Positions 1-8,480 of a stretch of 34,925 bases of DNA are shown here, piece by piece. The notes beneath the pieces were generated by a model. It searched no databases, was not told the DNA's origin, and worked only from the letters and a program-made list of their open reading frames with translations. The number at the start of each line of letters is the position of its first letter. The stretch's first letter is position 1. The position numbers were made by a program, and so were the translations under genes. The stretch is taken from positions 1-34,925 of the forward strand of contig CAYSPM010000009.1 of NCBI GenBank assembly GCA_964432925.1, in the 5' to 3' direction. The stretch comes from CAYNTC01 sp964432925 (GTDB lineage Bacteria > Planctomycetota > Phycisphaerae > Sedimentisphaerales > Anaerobacaceae).

Positions 1-50
1 CGACCTCCGGGTTATGGGCCCGACGAGCTACCAGACTGCTCTACCCCGCG
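1..50 (-). tRNA. tRNA-fMet (CAT), initiator, partial (3' end beyond window)
   Basis: The minus strand begins CGCGGGGTAGAGCAGTCTGG, which matches the 5' half of bacterial initiator tRNA. The anticodon CAT lies at 14-16 in a CCCATAA loop. The anticodon stem carries the three consecutive G:C pairs (GGG/CCC) typical of initiator tRNA. The variable and T arms fall outside the window. A TATTAT hexamer at 68-73 could be its -10 box, but no convincing -35 box is visible. Confidence 0.93.
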
Positions 51-165
51 ATCAATTCATAACTCGTATAATACTGATTACGCATCAAAATAAAATAAAC
101 GCTCAAAACTCACACATCAGAAAATACCGTCAAACAAATCTATTATCAAGCGTATAAAACCAGAA

Positions 166-582
166 TCACAAATTCTTGCGAATCTCGGCAGCAATTTCGT
201 CAATCCGCCCCTGTTGATACTCATAAGAAGGCCAACGTTCAAAAAGGCCATCGCCAGCATTGCGCGGGATTATGTGAAAGTGCAAATGATCAATAAGTTG
301 GCCAGCAGATCTTCCATTATTATTTAACAGATTATAGCCTTCACAATCCATGGCATCAACAACGGCCTTGGCGATCCTGTTTATGCGCGAGGCAATCAGA
401 CCCATCTGTTCAGCAGGGCAATCGTGCAGCATTTCAAAGTGTTGTTTAGGAACGACCAACGTATGCCCATCACTTATCGGTCGAATATCCAAGAATGAAA
501 GAACTACATCATCTTCGTATATCTCCGTGACAGGAATCTGACCGGCCACCATCTTACAGAAAAGACACTCCTTTGTGCTCAT
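166..582 (-). CDS. HIT family (Hint/PKCI-type) nucleotide hydrolase
   Basis: This 138-residue protein has the histidine-triad motif H99-L-H-F-H-I-I at residues 99-105. By analogy with Hint1, the middle His101 is the nucleophile that attacks nucleoside phosphoramidates or adenylylated substrates. Cys6 and Cys9 form an N-terminal CxxC that binds zinc in some family members. The length is usual for the family. The start is the ATG at 582, with AAAGGA upstream; the codon before it is TTG. It follows rplQ by 33 bp in the same direction and probably shares its transcript. The family is certain, but the physiological substrate cannot be read from sequence. Confidence 0.93.
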   Translation of the reverse strand: MSTKECLFCKMVAGQIPVTEIYEDDVVLSFLDIRPISDGHTLVVPKQHFEMLHDCPAEQMGLIASRINRIAKAVVDAMDCEGYNLLNNNGRSAGQLIDHLHFHIIPRNAGDGLFERWPSYEYQQGRIDEIAAEIRKNL

Positions 583-615
583 CAAACTGCTGTCCTTTAA
601 GCGGCAATATTACTT

Positions 616-1257
616 CTAATTTCCCTGCTCTTTCTGGTCATTAGCCTCTACAGAGTCTTCAGCTTTAGCCTCTGTTTCAGACTCACTTGGCTGCTCAGCA
701 TCGTTAGCTTCCTTGGCCTTGGTATCTTGCTCAGGCTCAGCAGACACTATTGGTTCAGGTGTTTCGGAAACAGATTCCCGCTCGGCCTTTGCAGCTTTCC
801 TGGTCTTTCTGCGAGAACGCTTGGTAGTAGTTTTGGCTCGCTTCTTTGGACTCTCATCAGGGCCTACGAGTTGCAGCAAGACAAGTTGGCCATTATCACC
901 CAGGCGTTTCAACGACAGTCGGATAATCCGTGAATAACCGCCCGGTCTGTCGAGATATCGCGGGCCAAGCTCGCTGAACAGTTTACCTACTATCGTGCCT
1001 TTCTTGACCGCCTTACCATCCTCATAGTCAACGATGTCACGGTTGCCAAGCAAAGCAATGACCCGACGTCTGCTGTGTAAAGTACCTTTCTTAGCCAGGG
1101 TAATGAGCTTTTCGACAAAAGGCTTTACCTCTTTTGCCTTTTCGATCGTGGTTGAGATCGTCTCATGCTCGATTAGCGAAGCTACCAGATTCCGTCTCAT
1201 GGCCAAACGATGCTCACTTGTTCTACTCAACCGACGTCCTGCTACTCTATGACGCAT
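616..1257 (-). CDS. rplQ: Large-subunit ribosomal protein L17 (bL17) with long C-terminal tail
   Basis: Residues 1-133 are a complete L17 core (MRHRVAGRRLSR start, LFSELGPRY, GGYSRI region), which sits near the peptide exit tunnel. Residues 136-213 form a low-complexity tail: Lys/Arg-rich to about residue 160, then Glu/Ser/Ala-rich to the end. Ordinary L17 proteins are about 120-130 residues, so the tail is an extension. An upstream in-frame start would add 21 non-homologous residues. The ATG at 1257 is chosen because it matches the family start and has AGGA 10 bp upstream. It is the last ribosomal gene of the alpha block, after rpoA. Confidence 0.96.
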   Translation of the reverse strand: MRHRVAGRRLSRTSEHRLAMRRNLVASLIEHETISTTIEKAKEVKPFVEKLITLAKKGTLHSRRRVIALLGNRDIVDYEDGKAVKKGTIVGKLFSELGPRYLDRPGGYSRIIRLSLKRLGDNGQLVLLQLVGPDESPKKRAKTTTKRSRRKTRKAAKAERESVSETPEPIVSAEPEQDTKAKEANDAEQPSESETEAKAEDSVEANDQKEQGN

Positions 1258-1327
1258 ATACTCAAATTCCTTTTCTATTTCTATCTGCCATGTTGCCCAC
1301 AACAGCGACAACAAAAACATGTTAAAA

Positions 1328-2332
1328 TCAACTACCTATGTCAGTCATTCCTAAAGACAATCCTATGTCTTCCAGTTTTCTCCTGATCTCCCGCAGAGAT
1401 GTCTTACCAAAGCTGCGAATCTTAAGCAAATCAACGTCTGTCATCTGAACTAACTGACGGACTGTCTCGACTTTTACCGCCTCAAGACAATTGCTGGCTC
1501 GTACCGATAACTCCAATTCCTGAATAGGAGTGTTGAGTTTCTTTGCCAATTCCTCATCAATTTCTCCTTCCTCTGGTACTTCGTCAGCAAGCTGGCCAAT
1601 AACAGTCTGCTCACCAATCTCATAGTATTGTACAAATGGATTAATATGCTTGCGCAATATCTTGGCGGCTTCCACTAAAGCCATCTCAGGTGTAATTGTT
1701 CTATTTGTCCAAATCTCCAAAATAAGCTTGTCATAATTTGTTCGCTGCCCAACACGGGTGTTCTCGGTGGCGTATCGGACTCTCGTAACTGGGGAATATA
1801 CAGCATCAAGTTGTATTCTGCCAATTTCCTGATCGAACCTGTCAGCATCCTGAATCCGCTCTGCGGCTGGTACATAGCCTCTGCCATTCTCGACAACCAT
1901 TTCCATCTCAAAAGTCACGTCCTCGGTCAGATTTGCCAAGACAATGTCTTTGTTTATTACTTCTATGGCAGGATCAGCTACGATATCTCCGGCCTTTACA
2001 GCCCCAGCTTTATTCGCTGAAACCTTCATAGTCTTCGGACCTTCGCCCTGCAGCCGAGTGATGAGGCTCTTGACATTAAGAACGATATCGGTGACGTCCT
2101 CCATAACTCCAGGCATCGAGGTGAACTCATGATCGACACCGGCTATCTTGATCGATGTTACAGCACTACCTTCCAAAGATGAGAGCAAAATGCGCCTTAA
2201 GCTATTACCAATGGTCGTGCCAAAACCACGCTCGAAAGGCTCAATGAAAAACCGGCCATACCTATCGCTCGAGATATTCACGTCTCGCTCAACACGTGTG
2301 GGCAATTCCAAACCACGCCATGTAACTCGCAT
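1328..2332 (-). CDS. rpoA: DNA-directed RNA polymerase subunit alpha
   Basis: This 334-residue alpha subunit has an N-terminal assembly domain (about residues 1-230, including EPFERGFGTTIGNSLRRILL). A linker and a C-terminal DNA-binding domain from about residue 267 follow; VRASNC there places Arg278 at the position of E. coli Arg265. The start is the ATG at 2332, which has GGAGG 5 bp upstream. A further ATG seven codons earlier (2353) has no ribosome binding site and is not preferred. It lies between rpsD and rplQ, as in most bacterial alpha operons. The 127-bp gap to rpsD shows no clear promoter. Confidence 0.98.
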   Translation of the reverse strand: MRVTWRGLELPTRVERDVNISSDRYGRFFIEPFERGFGTTIGNSLRRILLSSLEGSAVTSIKIAGVDHEFTSMPGVMEDVTDIVLNVKSLITRLQGEGPKTMKVSANKAGAVKAGDIVADPAIEVINKDIVLANLTEDVTFEMEMVVENGRGYVPAAERIQDADRFDQEIGRIQLDAVYSPVTRVRYATENTRVGQRTNYDKLILEIWTNRTITPEMALVEAAKILRKHINPFVQYYEIGEQTVIGQLADEVPEEGEIDEELAKKLNTPIQELELSVRASNCLEAVKVETVRQLVQMTDVDLLKIRSFGKTSLREIRRKLEDIGLSLGMTDIGS

Positions 2333-2459
2333 ATAGGCCTCCGTCAAAATCATATATTGGATTTACATTCCCAAGATGCTGATTCTCTCTCATTCCTCTT
2401 GTTGGTCATGCCTCTTAATATTTTATCTACATAATTGCAGCTTTGTGCTTGTGATGAGA

Positions 2460-3092
2460 CTACCTCGAGCAAAATTCCACAACCAATTGCTCTTCCACAG
2501 GTATCTGGACATCAGCCCGATCCGGTAACGCAACAATAGTAGCTTCGGGCTTGTCACGGTCTAATTGAAGCCAGGCTTGTGTTGTATAATTAGGATTACT
2601 CTCAAGCTGCTGTTTCACTAACTTGACACTTTTATCCGAATCCTTGATTTCTAACCTATCACCGATCTTTACGGCATAATCACTAACGTCTACTTTCCGC
2701 CCGTTTACATAGATATGTCCATGAGCGATTAGTTGCCTCGAGGCCTTACGAGATGGGGCAAAATTCAGTTTATAAACGACATTATCCAAGCGTCGCTCTA
2801 AAAGTTGCAGCAAAGTTTCTCCTGTATTGCCCCTCATCCGCTCAGCCTTGTGAAAGTATCTCATAAACTGCCGTTCAAAAAGCCCATAGTGCCTTTTAAC
2901 TTTTTGTTTCTCTCGCAACCGGATGGCATACTCGCTGGCTCTGCTTCTGCGCCAACCATGCATGCCAGGTGCCAGATTTCGCTGTCTTTTTTCGATCTGA
3001 CACTTGGCAGTTTCACATCGAGTGCCCTTAAGAAATAGTTTCATCCCTTCACGACGACAATACGTACAAGATGGACCAAGATAACGTCCCAT
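2460..3092 (-). CDS. rpsD: Small-subunit ribosomal protein S4 (uS4), zinc-binding form
   Basis: This 210-residue S4 is a primary 16S rRNA binder that nucleates the 30S body. Cys9, Cys12, Cys26 and Cys31 make an intact N-terminal zinc site (C+ form). The S4 RNA-binding domain is at about residues 96-160 (LERRLDNVVYKLNFA, then HGHIYVNGRKVD). In E. coli S4 represses the alpha operon by binding its leader; whether that applies here cannot be seen. The position between rpsK and rpoA matches the proteobacterial order rather than that of Bacillus, where rpsD is elsewhere. Confidence 0.98.
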   Translation of the reverse strand: MGRYLGPSCTYCRREGMKLFLKGTRCETAKCQIEKRQRNLAPGMHGWRRSRASEYAIRLREKQKVKRHYGLFERQFMRYFHKAERMRGNTGETLLQLLERRLDNVVYKLNFAPSRKASRQLIAHGHIYVNGRKVDVSDYAVKIGDRLEIKDSDKSVKLVKQQLESNPNYTTQAWLQLDRDKPEATIVALPDRADVQIPVEEQLVVEFCSR

Positions 3093-3128
3093 TTCTCACT
3101 CAACTCCCAAAAAGTTCCGACTGCTCGT

Positions 3129-3509
3129 TCATACTCGCCTTCGCTTTGGTGGCCTACAGCCATTGTGGGGAAGTGGCGTGACATCCTCTATCGAGGTAAT
3201 GCGTAATCCCGCAGCCTGAATCGCTGAAATAGCAGACTCGCGACCAGAGCCAGGACCCTTAACTTTGATCTCCACTTCACGCACACCATGACGCATAGCG
3301 GCGCCGGCGCATCTCTGTGCCGCCTGCTGAGCGGCAAACGGTGTGCTCTTGCGAGAACCTTTAAAGCCAACGCAACCTGACGAACCCGAACAGATCGTGT
3401 CACCATCCAAGTCCGTGACTGTGATCAACGTATTGTTGAAAGTCGACTTAATATAAACAACCGCCCTGGCAACATTCTTCCTAACCTTGCGTTTCGTACT
3501 TTTCGCCAT
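3129..3509 (-). CDS. rpsK: Small-subunit ribosomal protein S11 (uS11)
   Basis: This 126-residue protein has the S11 hallmarks IKSTFNNTLITVTD, GFKGSRKSTPFAAQ and the C-terminal TPLPHNGCRPPKRRRV. It belongs to the 30S platform, next to the mRNA exit region and S7. Length and start (ATG 3509) agree with the family. A GGAGG lies 16 bp upstream, further than ideal, so initiation may be only partly SD-driven. It is followed after 36 bp by rpsD. Confidence 0.98.
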   Translation of the reverse strand: MAKSTKRKVRKNVARAVVYIKSTFNNTLITVTDLDGDTICSGSSGCVGFKGSRKSTPFAAQQAAQRCAGAAMRHGVREVEIKVKGPGSGRESAISAIQAAGLRITSIEDVTPLPHNGCRPPKRRRV

Positions 3510-3611
3510 AGTCTTCGGCTTACTGCCTCCACTTTACCACATTTGTCTGATCATTGATTTATCTTTACGTACCACAGAGCTTATTCATAGCCATAGAAGC
3601 TCTGCCAAGCT

Positions 3612-3995
3612 TTACCGCTTCTCCTTAACACCTTTCTTGCCAGCAACTGTCTTTCGTGGGCCTTTGCGAGTTCGAGCGTTACTTTGGGTACACTGACCAC
3701 GAACAGGCAGACCTCTCCTGTGGCGAATACCTCGGTAACAACTTATATCACGCAAACGCGCAATATTCTGAGCCACCTGTCGGCGAAGCTGACCACCGAC
3801 TATATAATTGCGGTCGATAATCTGCGTTATCCGGCTAAGATCATCTTCACTGAGCTTGCCGGCTTTGGCATCCCTGTCGATCCTGGCATCTTTTAAGATT
3901 TGTCCCGAGGTGTATTTACCTATGCCAGGAATATGTGTTAGCGAAATCCATATCGCTTTTCCGTCCGGAATATCAACACCCACTATACGCGGCAT
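3612..3995 (-). CDS. rpsM: Small-subunit ribosomal protein S13 (uS13)
   Basis: This 127-residue S13 is a 30S head protein that contacts P-site tRNA and intersubunit bridges. The N-terminal MPRIVGVDIP, the helix-two-turn-helix segment (IPGIGKYTSGQI) and the basic C-terminal tail (RGLPVRGQCTQSNARTRKGPRKT) are all present. The ATG at 3995 is preceded by AGAGGAG at 5-bp spacing, one of the stronger ribosome binding sites in the cluster. It follows rpmJ by 82 bp and opens the alpha block. Confidence 0.98.
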   Translation of the reverse strand: MPRIVGVDIPDGKAIWISLTHIPGIGKYTSGQILKDARIDRDAKAGKLSEDDLSRITQIIDRNYIVGGQLRRQVAQNIARLRDISCYRGIRHRRGLPVRGQCTQSNARTRKGPRKTVAGKKGVKEKR

Positions 3996-4077
3996 ACCAA
4001 CTCCTCTTGACCTGTGGTCCCTATATGCAGATAATAACCTGCGAACTGAAAGACAAAACCTATCACGATCAATCTCA

Positions 4078-4191
4078 CTATCCCTGACGCTGCTTATGTC
4101 GAGGGTTTGTGCATATCACCCGTACAATACCTTTGCGACGGACAATCTTGCAATTCTCACATATACGCCTTACAGAACTTCTAACTTTCAT
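4078..4191 (-). CDS. rpmJ: Large-subunit ribosomal protein L36 (bL36), zinc-binding form
   Basis: This short gene encodes 37 residues beginning MKVRSSVRRICENCKIVRRK and ending NPRHKQRQG. The zinc ligands Cys11, Cys14, Cys27 and His32 are all present, so it is the zinc-ribbon form. L36 binds 23S rRNA near the base of the L7/L12 stalk. The position between infA and rpsM is the standard location. Reading the codons from the ATG at 4189-4191 to the TAG at 4078-4080 gives no interruption. Confidence 0.95.
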   Translation of the reverse strand: MKVRSSVRRICENCKIVRRKGIVRVICTNPRHKQRQG

Positions 4192-4264
4192 CTTTTATAT
4201 TTCCAACTATTAGGCTGCTATCTCACTATTAACAAGCAGTAAAGGTAGCATATAATCGCTTACA

Positions 4265-4480
4265 TTAATGCCGTAAGACAATCCGGCCTCTGTTCAAATC
4301 GTAAGGAGACATTTCTACTGTCACCGTATCACCCGGCAAGATACGAATAAAATGCATACGCATCTTACCTGAAACGTGAGCCAGAACTTTATGGCCATTT
4401 TCCAGCTCTACTCTGAACATAGCATTTGGCAAAGCTTCAACCACTTTGGCTTGCAATCTTATCGCGTCCTTCTTTGCCAT
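4265..4480 (-). CDS. infA: Translation initiation factor IF-1
   Basis: This 71-residue protein is a single OB-fold of the IF1 family (EALPNAMFRVELENGHKVLA, then RILPGDTVTVEMSPYDLNRGRI). IF1 binds the 30S A site during initiation and cooperates with IF2 and IF3. Length is one residue shorter than the usual 72. No good Shine-Dalgarno sequence precedes the ATG. It lies between map and rpmJ, the order also seen in Bacillus and its relatives. Confidence 0.97.
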   Translation of the reverse strand: MAKKDAIRLQAKVVEALPNAMFRVELENGHKVLAHVSGKMRMHFIRILPGDTVTVEMSPYDLNRGRIVLRH

Positions 4481-4592
4481 AAAATTCTCTTAAATTCCCC
4501 ACAGAGAGCCTAAGGATACAAAACACCAAAGCCTCTATAAACTATATCCCATCACGTTTAGCCCCGGATAGAACAACTCTCTGCGAGTACTG

Positions 4593-5372
4593 TTATTTCA
4601 CTGTCAGTACCTCACAACCATTTTTAGTTATCGCAATAGTATGTTCAAAATGTGCTGAACATTTACCGTCTTTTGTTACTACGGTCCATCCGTTTTTCAG
4701 CGTTCGCACAGCGTAGCCGCCAGCGTTAATCATCGGCTCAACCGCCAAAATCATCCCTTCCCTTAATACAATATCATCAGCCAACAATTCGTTACTGACA
4801 AAGTTGGGCACTTTAGGCTCCTCGTGCATTTTTGTACCGATTCCATGCCCAACAAAATCTCTAACTACCGAAAAGCCGGCAGACTCAGCATAATCCTGCA
4901 TCTCAGAAGCGATCTGGCTCCACTTAACATCCGGGCAGGCCTTTTCAATCGCTACTTGCAGAACCTGCCGCGTTACATCTATCAGCCTGCGTTTCTGCTC
5001 GGAAATTTCACCGATGCCAATCGTAACAGCAGCATCACCGCAATAGCCGTCGAGTCGCACGCCAAAATCAATGCTCAGAATATCACCCTGCTCGAGTATG
5101 GCATTTCCGGAAGGAATCCCGTGAACAACCTGCTCATTTATAGAGGCACAAATCGCACCAGGAAAAGGAATTCGAGCACTAGGATTTCGTACGCCCTTGA
5201 ACAAAGCTTGCCCTCCAACCTCATCAACCATCCGAAGCGCAATACTATCCAAATGAGCAGTACTAATGCCAGGTTCTGCAACCTCTTGAAGTTTTGAAAG
5301 AACGTCGGCTACAACCTCACCTGCACGGCGCATAAGCTCAATTTCTCTTTGGCTGCGAAGCGTTATAGCCAT
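4593..5372 (-). CDS. map: Type I methionine aminopeptidase
   Basis: This 259-residue enzyme removes the initiator methionine from nascent proteins. The five metal ligands of the family are visible as Asp102, Asp113, His176, Glu212 and Glu243, in the contexts DFGVRLDGYCGDAA, FVGHGIG, EPMI and EHTIAI. His84 in VVHGIP matches the catalytic His79 of E. coli. No N-terminal zinc-finger extension is present. It starts 13 bp after adk and is probably translated from the same message. Confidence 0.97.
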   Translation of the reverse strand: MAITLRSQREIELMRRAGEVVADVLSKLQEVAEPGISTAHLDSIALRMVDEVGGQALFKGVRNPSARIPFPGAICASINEQVVHGIPSGNAILEQGDILSIDFGVRLDGYCGDAAVTIGIGEISEQKRRLIDVTRQVLQVAIEKACPDVKWSQIASEMQDYAESAGFSVVRDFVGHGIGTKMHEEPKVPNFVSNELLADDIVLREGMILAVEPMINAGGYAVRTLKNGWTVVTKDGKCSAHFEHTIAITKNGCEVLTVK

Positions 5373-5385
5373 ACAATCTCATACC

Positions 5386-6066
5386 TCACGCTTGAACATC
5401 TCGCACATGGCTCTGCGATTCAGCCAGTGCATCCAGCTTCCGAAAAATGAAAGTACCTATATCGTCAGCATTTCCGTTAGCATCGACTTCATATACGGTT
5501 CTATTTCTCTTATAGTAATCTACTACCGGCTCGGTCTGCTCGTAATAAGTCTTAAGACGATTCGCTACAACCTCAGGGGTATCATCAGGTCGCTGGACTA
5601 ATTCTGTGCCATCGTTGTCACAGATTCCGTCGACCTTCGGCTTGAGGTTCTGAATGTGATAGACTGCCCCACACTTAGGACAGCTTCTCCTGCCGGTAAT
5701 TCGCTCAATTACTACACGGTCATCTACCTGAAGGTTCATAACTACATCAATCTGCTCATGGTTCCCAGTTAAAGACCTATCCAGTTCAATTGCTTGATTA
5801 ACCGTCCTCGGAAAGCCATCCAATACGTAACCTTCCACAGGAGCCTGCTTTATCGCTTTGGTCATCATCTCCACTATAATCTGATCCGGCACAAGAGCGC
5901 CTGAGTCCATGTAGCTCTGGGCTTTTCTACCAAGCTCGGTGCCTTGGGCTCTTTCCTGTCGCAAAATATCCCCGCTCGACAAATGAAGCAGACCATATCG
6001 CTCAACGACGCGTTTGCATTGCGTTCCTTTGCCCGCACCAGGGGCGCCCAGCAAAACTATTCTCAT
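5386..6066 (-). CDS. adk: Adenylate kinase with zinc-type LID
   Basis: This 226-residue kinase interconverts ATP + AMP and 2 ADP. The P-loop GAPGAGKGT is at residues 7-15. The AMP-binding DGFPRT is at 83-88. The LID domain carries Cys129, Cys132, Cys149 and Asp152, a zinc-binding CCCD arrangement of the type known from Gram-positive adenylate kinases. The start overlaps the secY stop by 4 bp (ATGA), which suggests translational coupling. The C-terminus is slightly longer than usual. Confidence 0.97.
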   Translation of the reverse strand: MRIVLLGAPGAGKGTQCKRVVERYGLLHLSSGDILRQERAQGTELGRKAQSYMDSGALVPDQIIVEMMTKAIKQAPVEGYVLDGFPRTVNQAIELDRSLTGNHEQIDVVMNLQVDDRVVIERITGRRSCPKCGAVYHIQNLKPKVDGICDNDGTELVQRPDDTPEVVANRLKTYYEQTEPVVDYYKRNRTVYEVDANGNADDIGTFIFRKLDALAESQSHVRDVQA

Positions 6067-7412
6067 CCGTATGCTCCTTTTATTCTGCCGGCCCCGCTGA
6101 AGCCTTCGTAGCTACGCATCAACAAATTGGCCTCGACTCTCTGAACCAGATCGAGCGATACACTTACCACTATTAACAAACCCGTGCCACCGAGAAATGT
6201 CGCGACACGCCAATCAATTCCCAACGCGGTCGAGATAACAGTGGGCACAACAGCTATAACCGACAGAAATGCGGCGCCGAAGTAGGTGATTCTAGTCATC
6301 ACCGTTTCCAGGTAATCCGCCGTTCTACGTCCTGGCCGAAGCCCCGGGATGAAGCTGCCCGAGTCGCGCAAATTTTTGGCCATTTCCCTCGGCTGAAATT
6401 GAACAGTTACCCAGAAATAAGCAAACAAGAATATCAACAACATATATACCACATTATATGTATAAGCATGGGGGCTCATCGCTTCTCTGATAACCCGAAG
6501 TACATCAGACTCCGCAAACCGCCTAGCCAACTGGTCGATGATTATTGGAGGAAACATCATAAAACTTGATGCGAAGATTATCGGCATCACGCCGCCGTGA
6601 TTAACCCTCAGTGGCAAATAATGTCGCTGGCCTCCATAGATACGCCGGCCTCGCATCTGCTTTGCCTGTTGAATCGGTATTCGCCGCTGACCCTGTGTTA
6701 TCAGAATCGCACCGGCGACGACAAAGACAAACGCCGCTATGAGGAACAATATCTTAGCCGGACCTATTGTTCCTACGGGTGCGCCGACTCTTAAGTCAAC
6801 ATTCTGCAGAAGCATCCGAACGGCCCAAGGCATCCGAGCGATAATACCAGCCATAATTATCAAACTGATCCCATTGCCTATACCGTACTCATCTATCTGT
6901 TCGCCAAGCCACATCAGGAAGATCGTGCCGGCAGTCATACCAACAATACCCATTATCAGGGCCTGTGTATGCATACCAGCGTATGTGTAAGCCCCGAGCA
7001 TCTTCATATACATCAGCGATTGAATAACACATATCAGAACCGTGAGATAGCGCGTGTACTCCTGTATCTTTTTATAGCCGGTTTGACCTTCCTGACGTAA
7101 TTTTTTCAAAGCTGGAACTACCTCGCCCAAAAGCATAAGAATAATCGAGGAGGTAATATAGGGCATGATTCCCAGTCCAAATAAGCTGCTCTTAGCTAAG
7201 GTTCCGCCTGTAAATATCTGTAGGTACTCGGCGGCTCTGCCAAGAGGACTGTCCGTATCCCTGGTTTCAACAGCCGATGTTATCTTGGACTGGTCAAAAC
7301 CAGGATTGGGAATATGAAAGCCAATCCGGTATATTATCAGCAGCGCTAACGTAAAAAGAACCTTATTGCGCAAATCCGGAATTTTGAATATGTTCAAGAC
7401 CGAACTAATCAT
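6063..7412 (-). CDS. secY: Preprotein translocase subunit SecY
   Basis: This 449-residue polytopic membrane protein forms the Sec channel with SecE. Ten hydrophobic segments are expected, the first at about residues 17-34. The signature GIMPYITSSIILMLL is at 81-95. The cytoplasmic loop segment with FQPREMAKNLRDSGSFIPG corresponds to the SecA/ribosome-contact loop of the family. It overlaps rplO upstream and adk downstream by 4 bp each (ATGA), so the three are tightly coupled. Confidence 0.98.
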   Translation of the reverse strand: MISSVLNIFKIPDLRNKVLFTLALLIIYRIGFHIPNPGFDQSKITSAVETRDTDSPLGRAAEYLQIFTGGTLAKSSLFGLGIMPYITSSIILMLLGEVVPALKKLRQEGQTGYKKIQEYTRYLTVLICVIQSLMYMKMLGAYTYAGMHTQALIMGIVGMTAGTIFLMWLGEQIDEYGIGNGISLIIMAGIIARMPWAVRMLLQNVDLRVGAPVGTIGPAKILFLIAAFVFVVAGAILITQGQRRIPIQQAKQMRGRRIYGGQRHYLPLRVNHGGVMPIIFASSFMMFPPIIIDQLARRFAESDVLRVIREAMSPHAYTYNVVYMLLIFLFAYFWVTVQFQPREMAKNLRDSGSFIPGLRPGRRTADYLETVMTRITYFGAAFLSVIAVVPTVISTALGIDWRVATFLGGTGLLIVVSVSLDLVQRVEANLLMRSYEGFSGAGRIKGAYG

Positions 7413-7909
7413 TCTTGCCGTCTCCGAGAACCTTTAGAACTACGGCTCTGCTTCTTTCGCTCAGCGGTTATTGTCGTCGCGGTTCCGCCACATCCCATGA
7501 TCTTCTGCTCTGCAGTCTTACTAAATCTATGGGCCGTAACATTCAACCTCTTTGTAAGTTCGCCATTACCAAGAATCTTGATTTTACTTTTACCGTTAGA
7601 AATTAACCTCGAATCCAACAACTGCTTTACGTTCACTTCACTACCATCGTCAAACCTCTCAAGCTGCGATACATTTACAATTTCATAAGATGTCTCAAAC
7701 TTATAATTGCTAAATCCGCGTTTGGGTAACCGCCTAAATAAAGGCATCTGTCCACCTTCATAAAGACAAACAGTGCTCGAACCAGCTCTGCTATGGGCAC
7801 CTTTATGACCTCGACCACAAGTCTTGCCGTGGCCGCTGCCCCTGCCTCTGCCGACACGCCTGCGAGCTTTATGTTTACCAGCCTGAGATGTTATTTCATG
7901 ACTTAGCAT
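7409..7909 (-). CDS. rplO: Large-subunit ribosomal protein L15 (uL15)
   Basis: This 166-residue protein has the Gly/Arg-rich N-terminal region typical of L15 (RVGRGRGSGHGKTCGRGHKG), which threads into 23S rRNA, and then the globular domain. The ATG at 7909 is chosen because AGGTGG lies 5 bp upstream; an in-frame GTG three codons earlier has no such site. In most bacteria rpmD (L30) lies between rpsE and rplO. Here the two genes are 9 bp apart, so L30 is absent from this position. Confidence 0.97.
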   Translation of the reverse strand: MLSHEITSQAGKHKARRRVGRGRGSGHGKTCGRGHKGAHSRAGSSTVCLYEGGQMPLFRRLPKRGFSNYKFETSYEIVNVSQLERFDDGSEVNVKQLLDSRLISNGKSKIKILGNGELTKRLNVTAHRFSKTAEQKIMGCGGTATTITAERKKQSRSSKGSRRRQE

Positions 7910-7918
7910 TGACACCAC

Positions 7919-8458
7919 CTAATTGCTAACCGCTCCTTCCATGTAGCTAAGCTCTACCCCTCGAATCGACTCAACCATTTCTTTGTTGCGCAACTTCAAT
8001 AAGCCATTCAACGTGGCTTTAACTACGTTTTTGGCAGAAGTACTTCCGTAGATTTTTGTAAGAACATCCTGCACACCAGCATACTCAAGTACCGCTCGAG
8101 CACTTGAGCCAGCAATTACTCCAGTACCGGCACTGGCAGGAACCAGTACAATCTTCGTAGCCCTGAATCTGCCGATCACTTTATGCGGAATGGTCCGCCC
8201 TACCAAAGCTATCTTATGCAGGGATTTTTTGGCATCTTTCATTCCCTTCTCGACAGCCAGCGGCACCTCCTTGGCCTTGCCATAGCCAACTCCTACCGTG
8301 CCTGCACGGTCTCCAACCACAGCCAACGCCGCAAAGCTGAACCGTCGGCCACCCTTGACCACCTTGGCACAGCGAAAGACCTTCACAACCGTATCTTCCA
8401 ATGGCTTTTCTTCTTGCTCAGTTAAATTTGCCGCTTCTATAGCCAATTTCTTCTCCAA
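7919..8458 (-). CDS. rpsE: Small-subunit ribosomal protein S5 (uS5)
   Basis: This S5 protein has the dsRNA-binding-like N-terminal domain (VVKGGRRFSFAALAVVGD) and the C-terminal domain with VPASAGTGVIAG and SARAVLEYAG. It shapes the mRNA entry channel and affects decoding accuracy. No ATG or GTG start is available. The first in-frame start is the TTG at 8458 (179 residues). A second TTG at 8446 has GGAG 6 bp upstream and may be the true start (175 residues). The gene is 22 to 34 bp after rplR, depending on start. Confidence 0.95.
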   Translation of the reverse strand: MEKKLAIEAANLTEQEEKPLEDTVVKVFRCAKVVKGGRRFSFAALAVVGDRAGTVGVGYGKAKEVPLAVEKGMKDAKKSLHKIALVGRTIPHKVIGRFRATKIVLVPASAGTGVIAGSSARAVLEYAGVQDVLTKIYGSTSAKNVVKATLNGLLKLRNKEMVESIRGVELSYMEGAVSN

Positions 8459-8480
8459 GACCCCATGCTATATATTTTAT

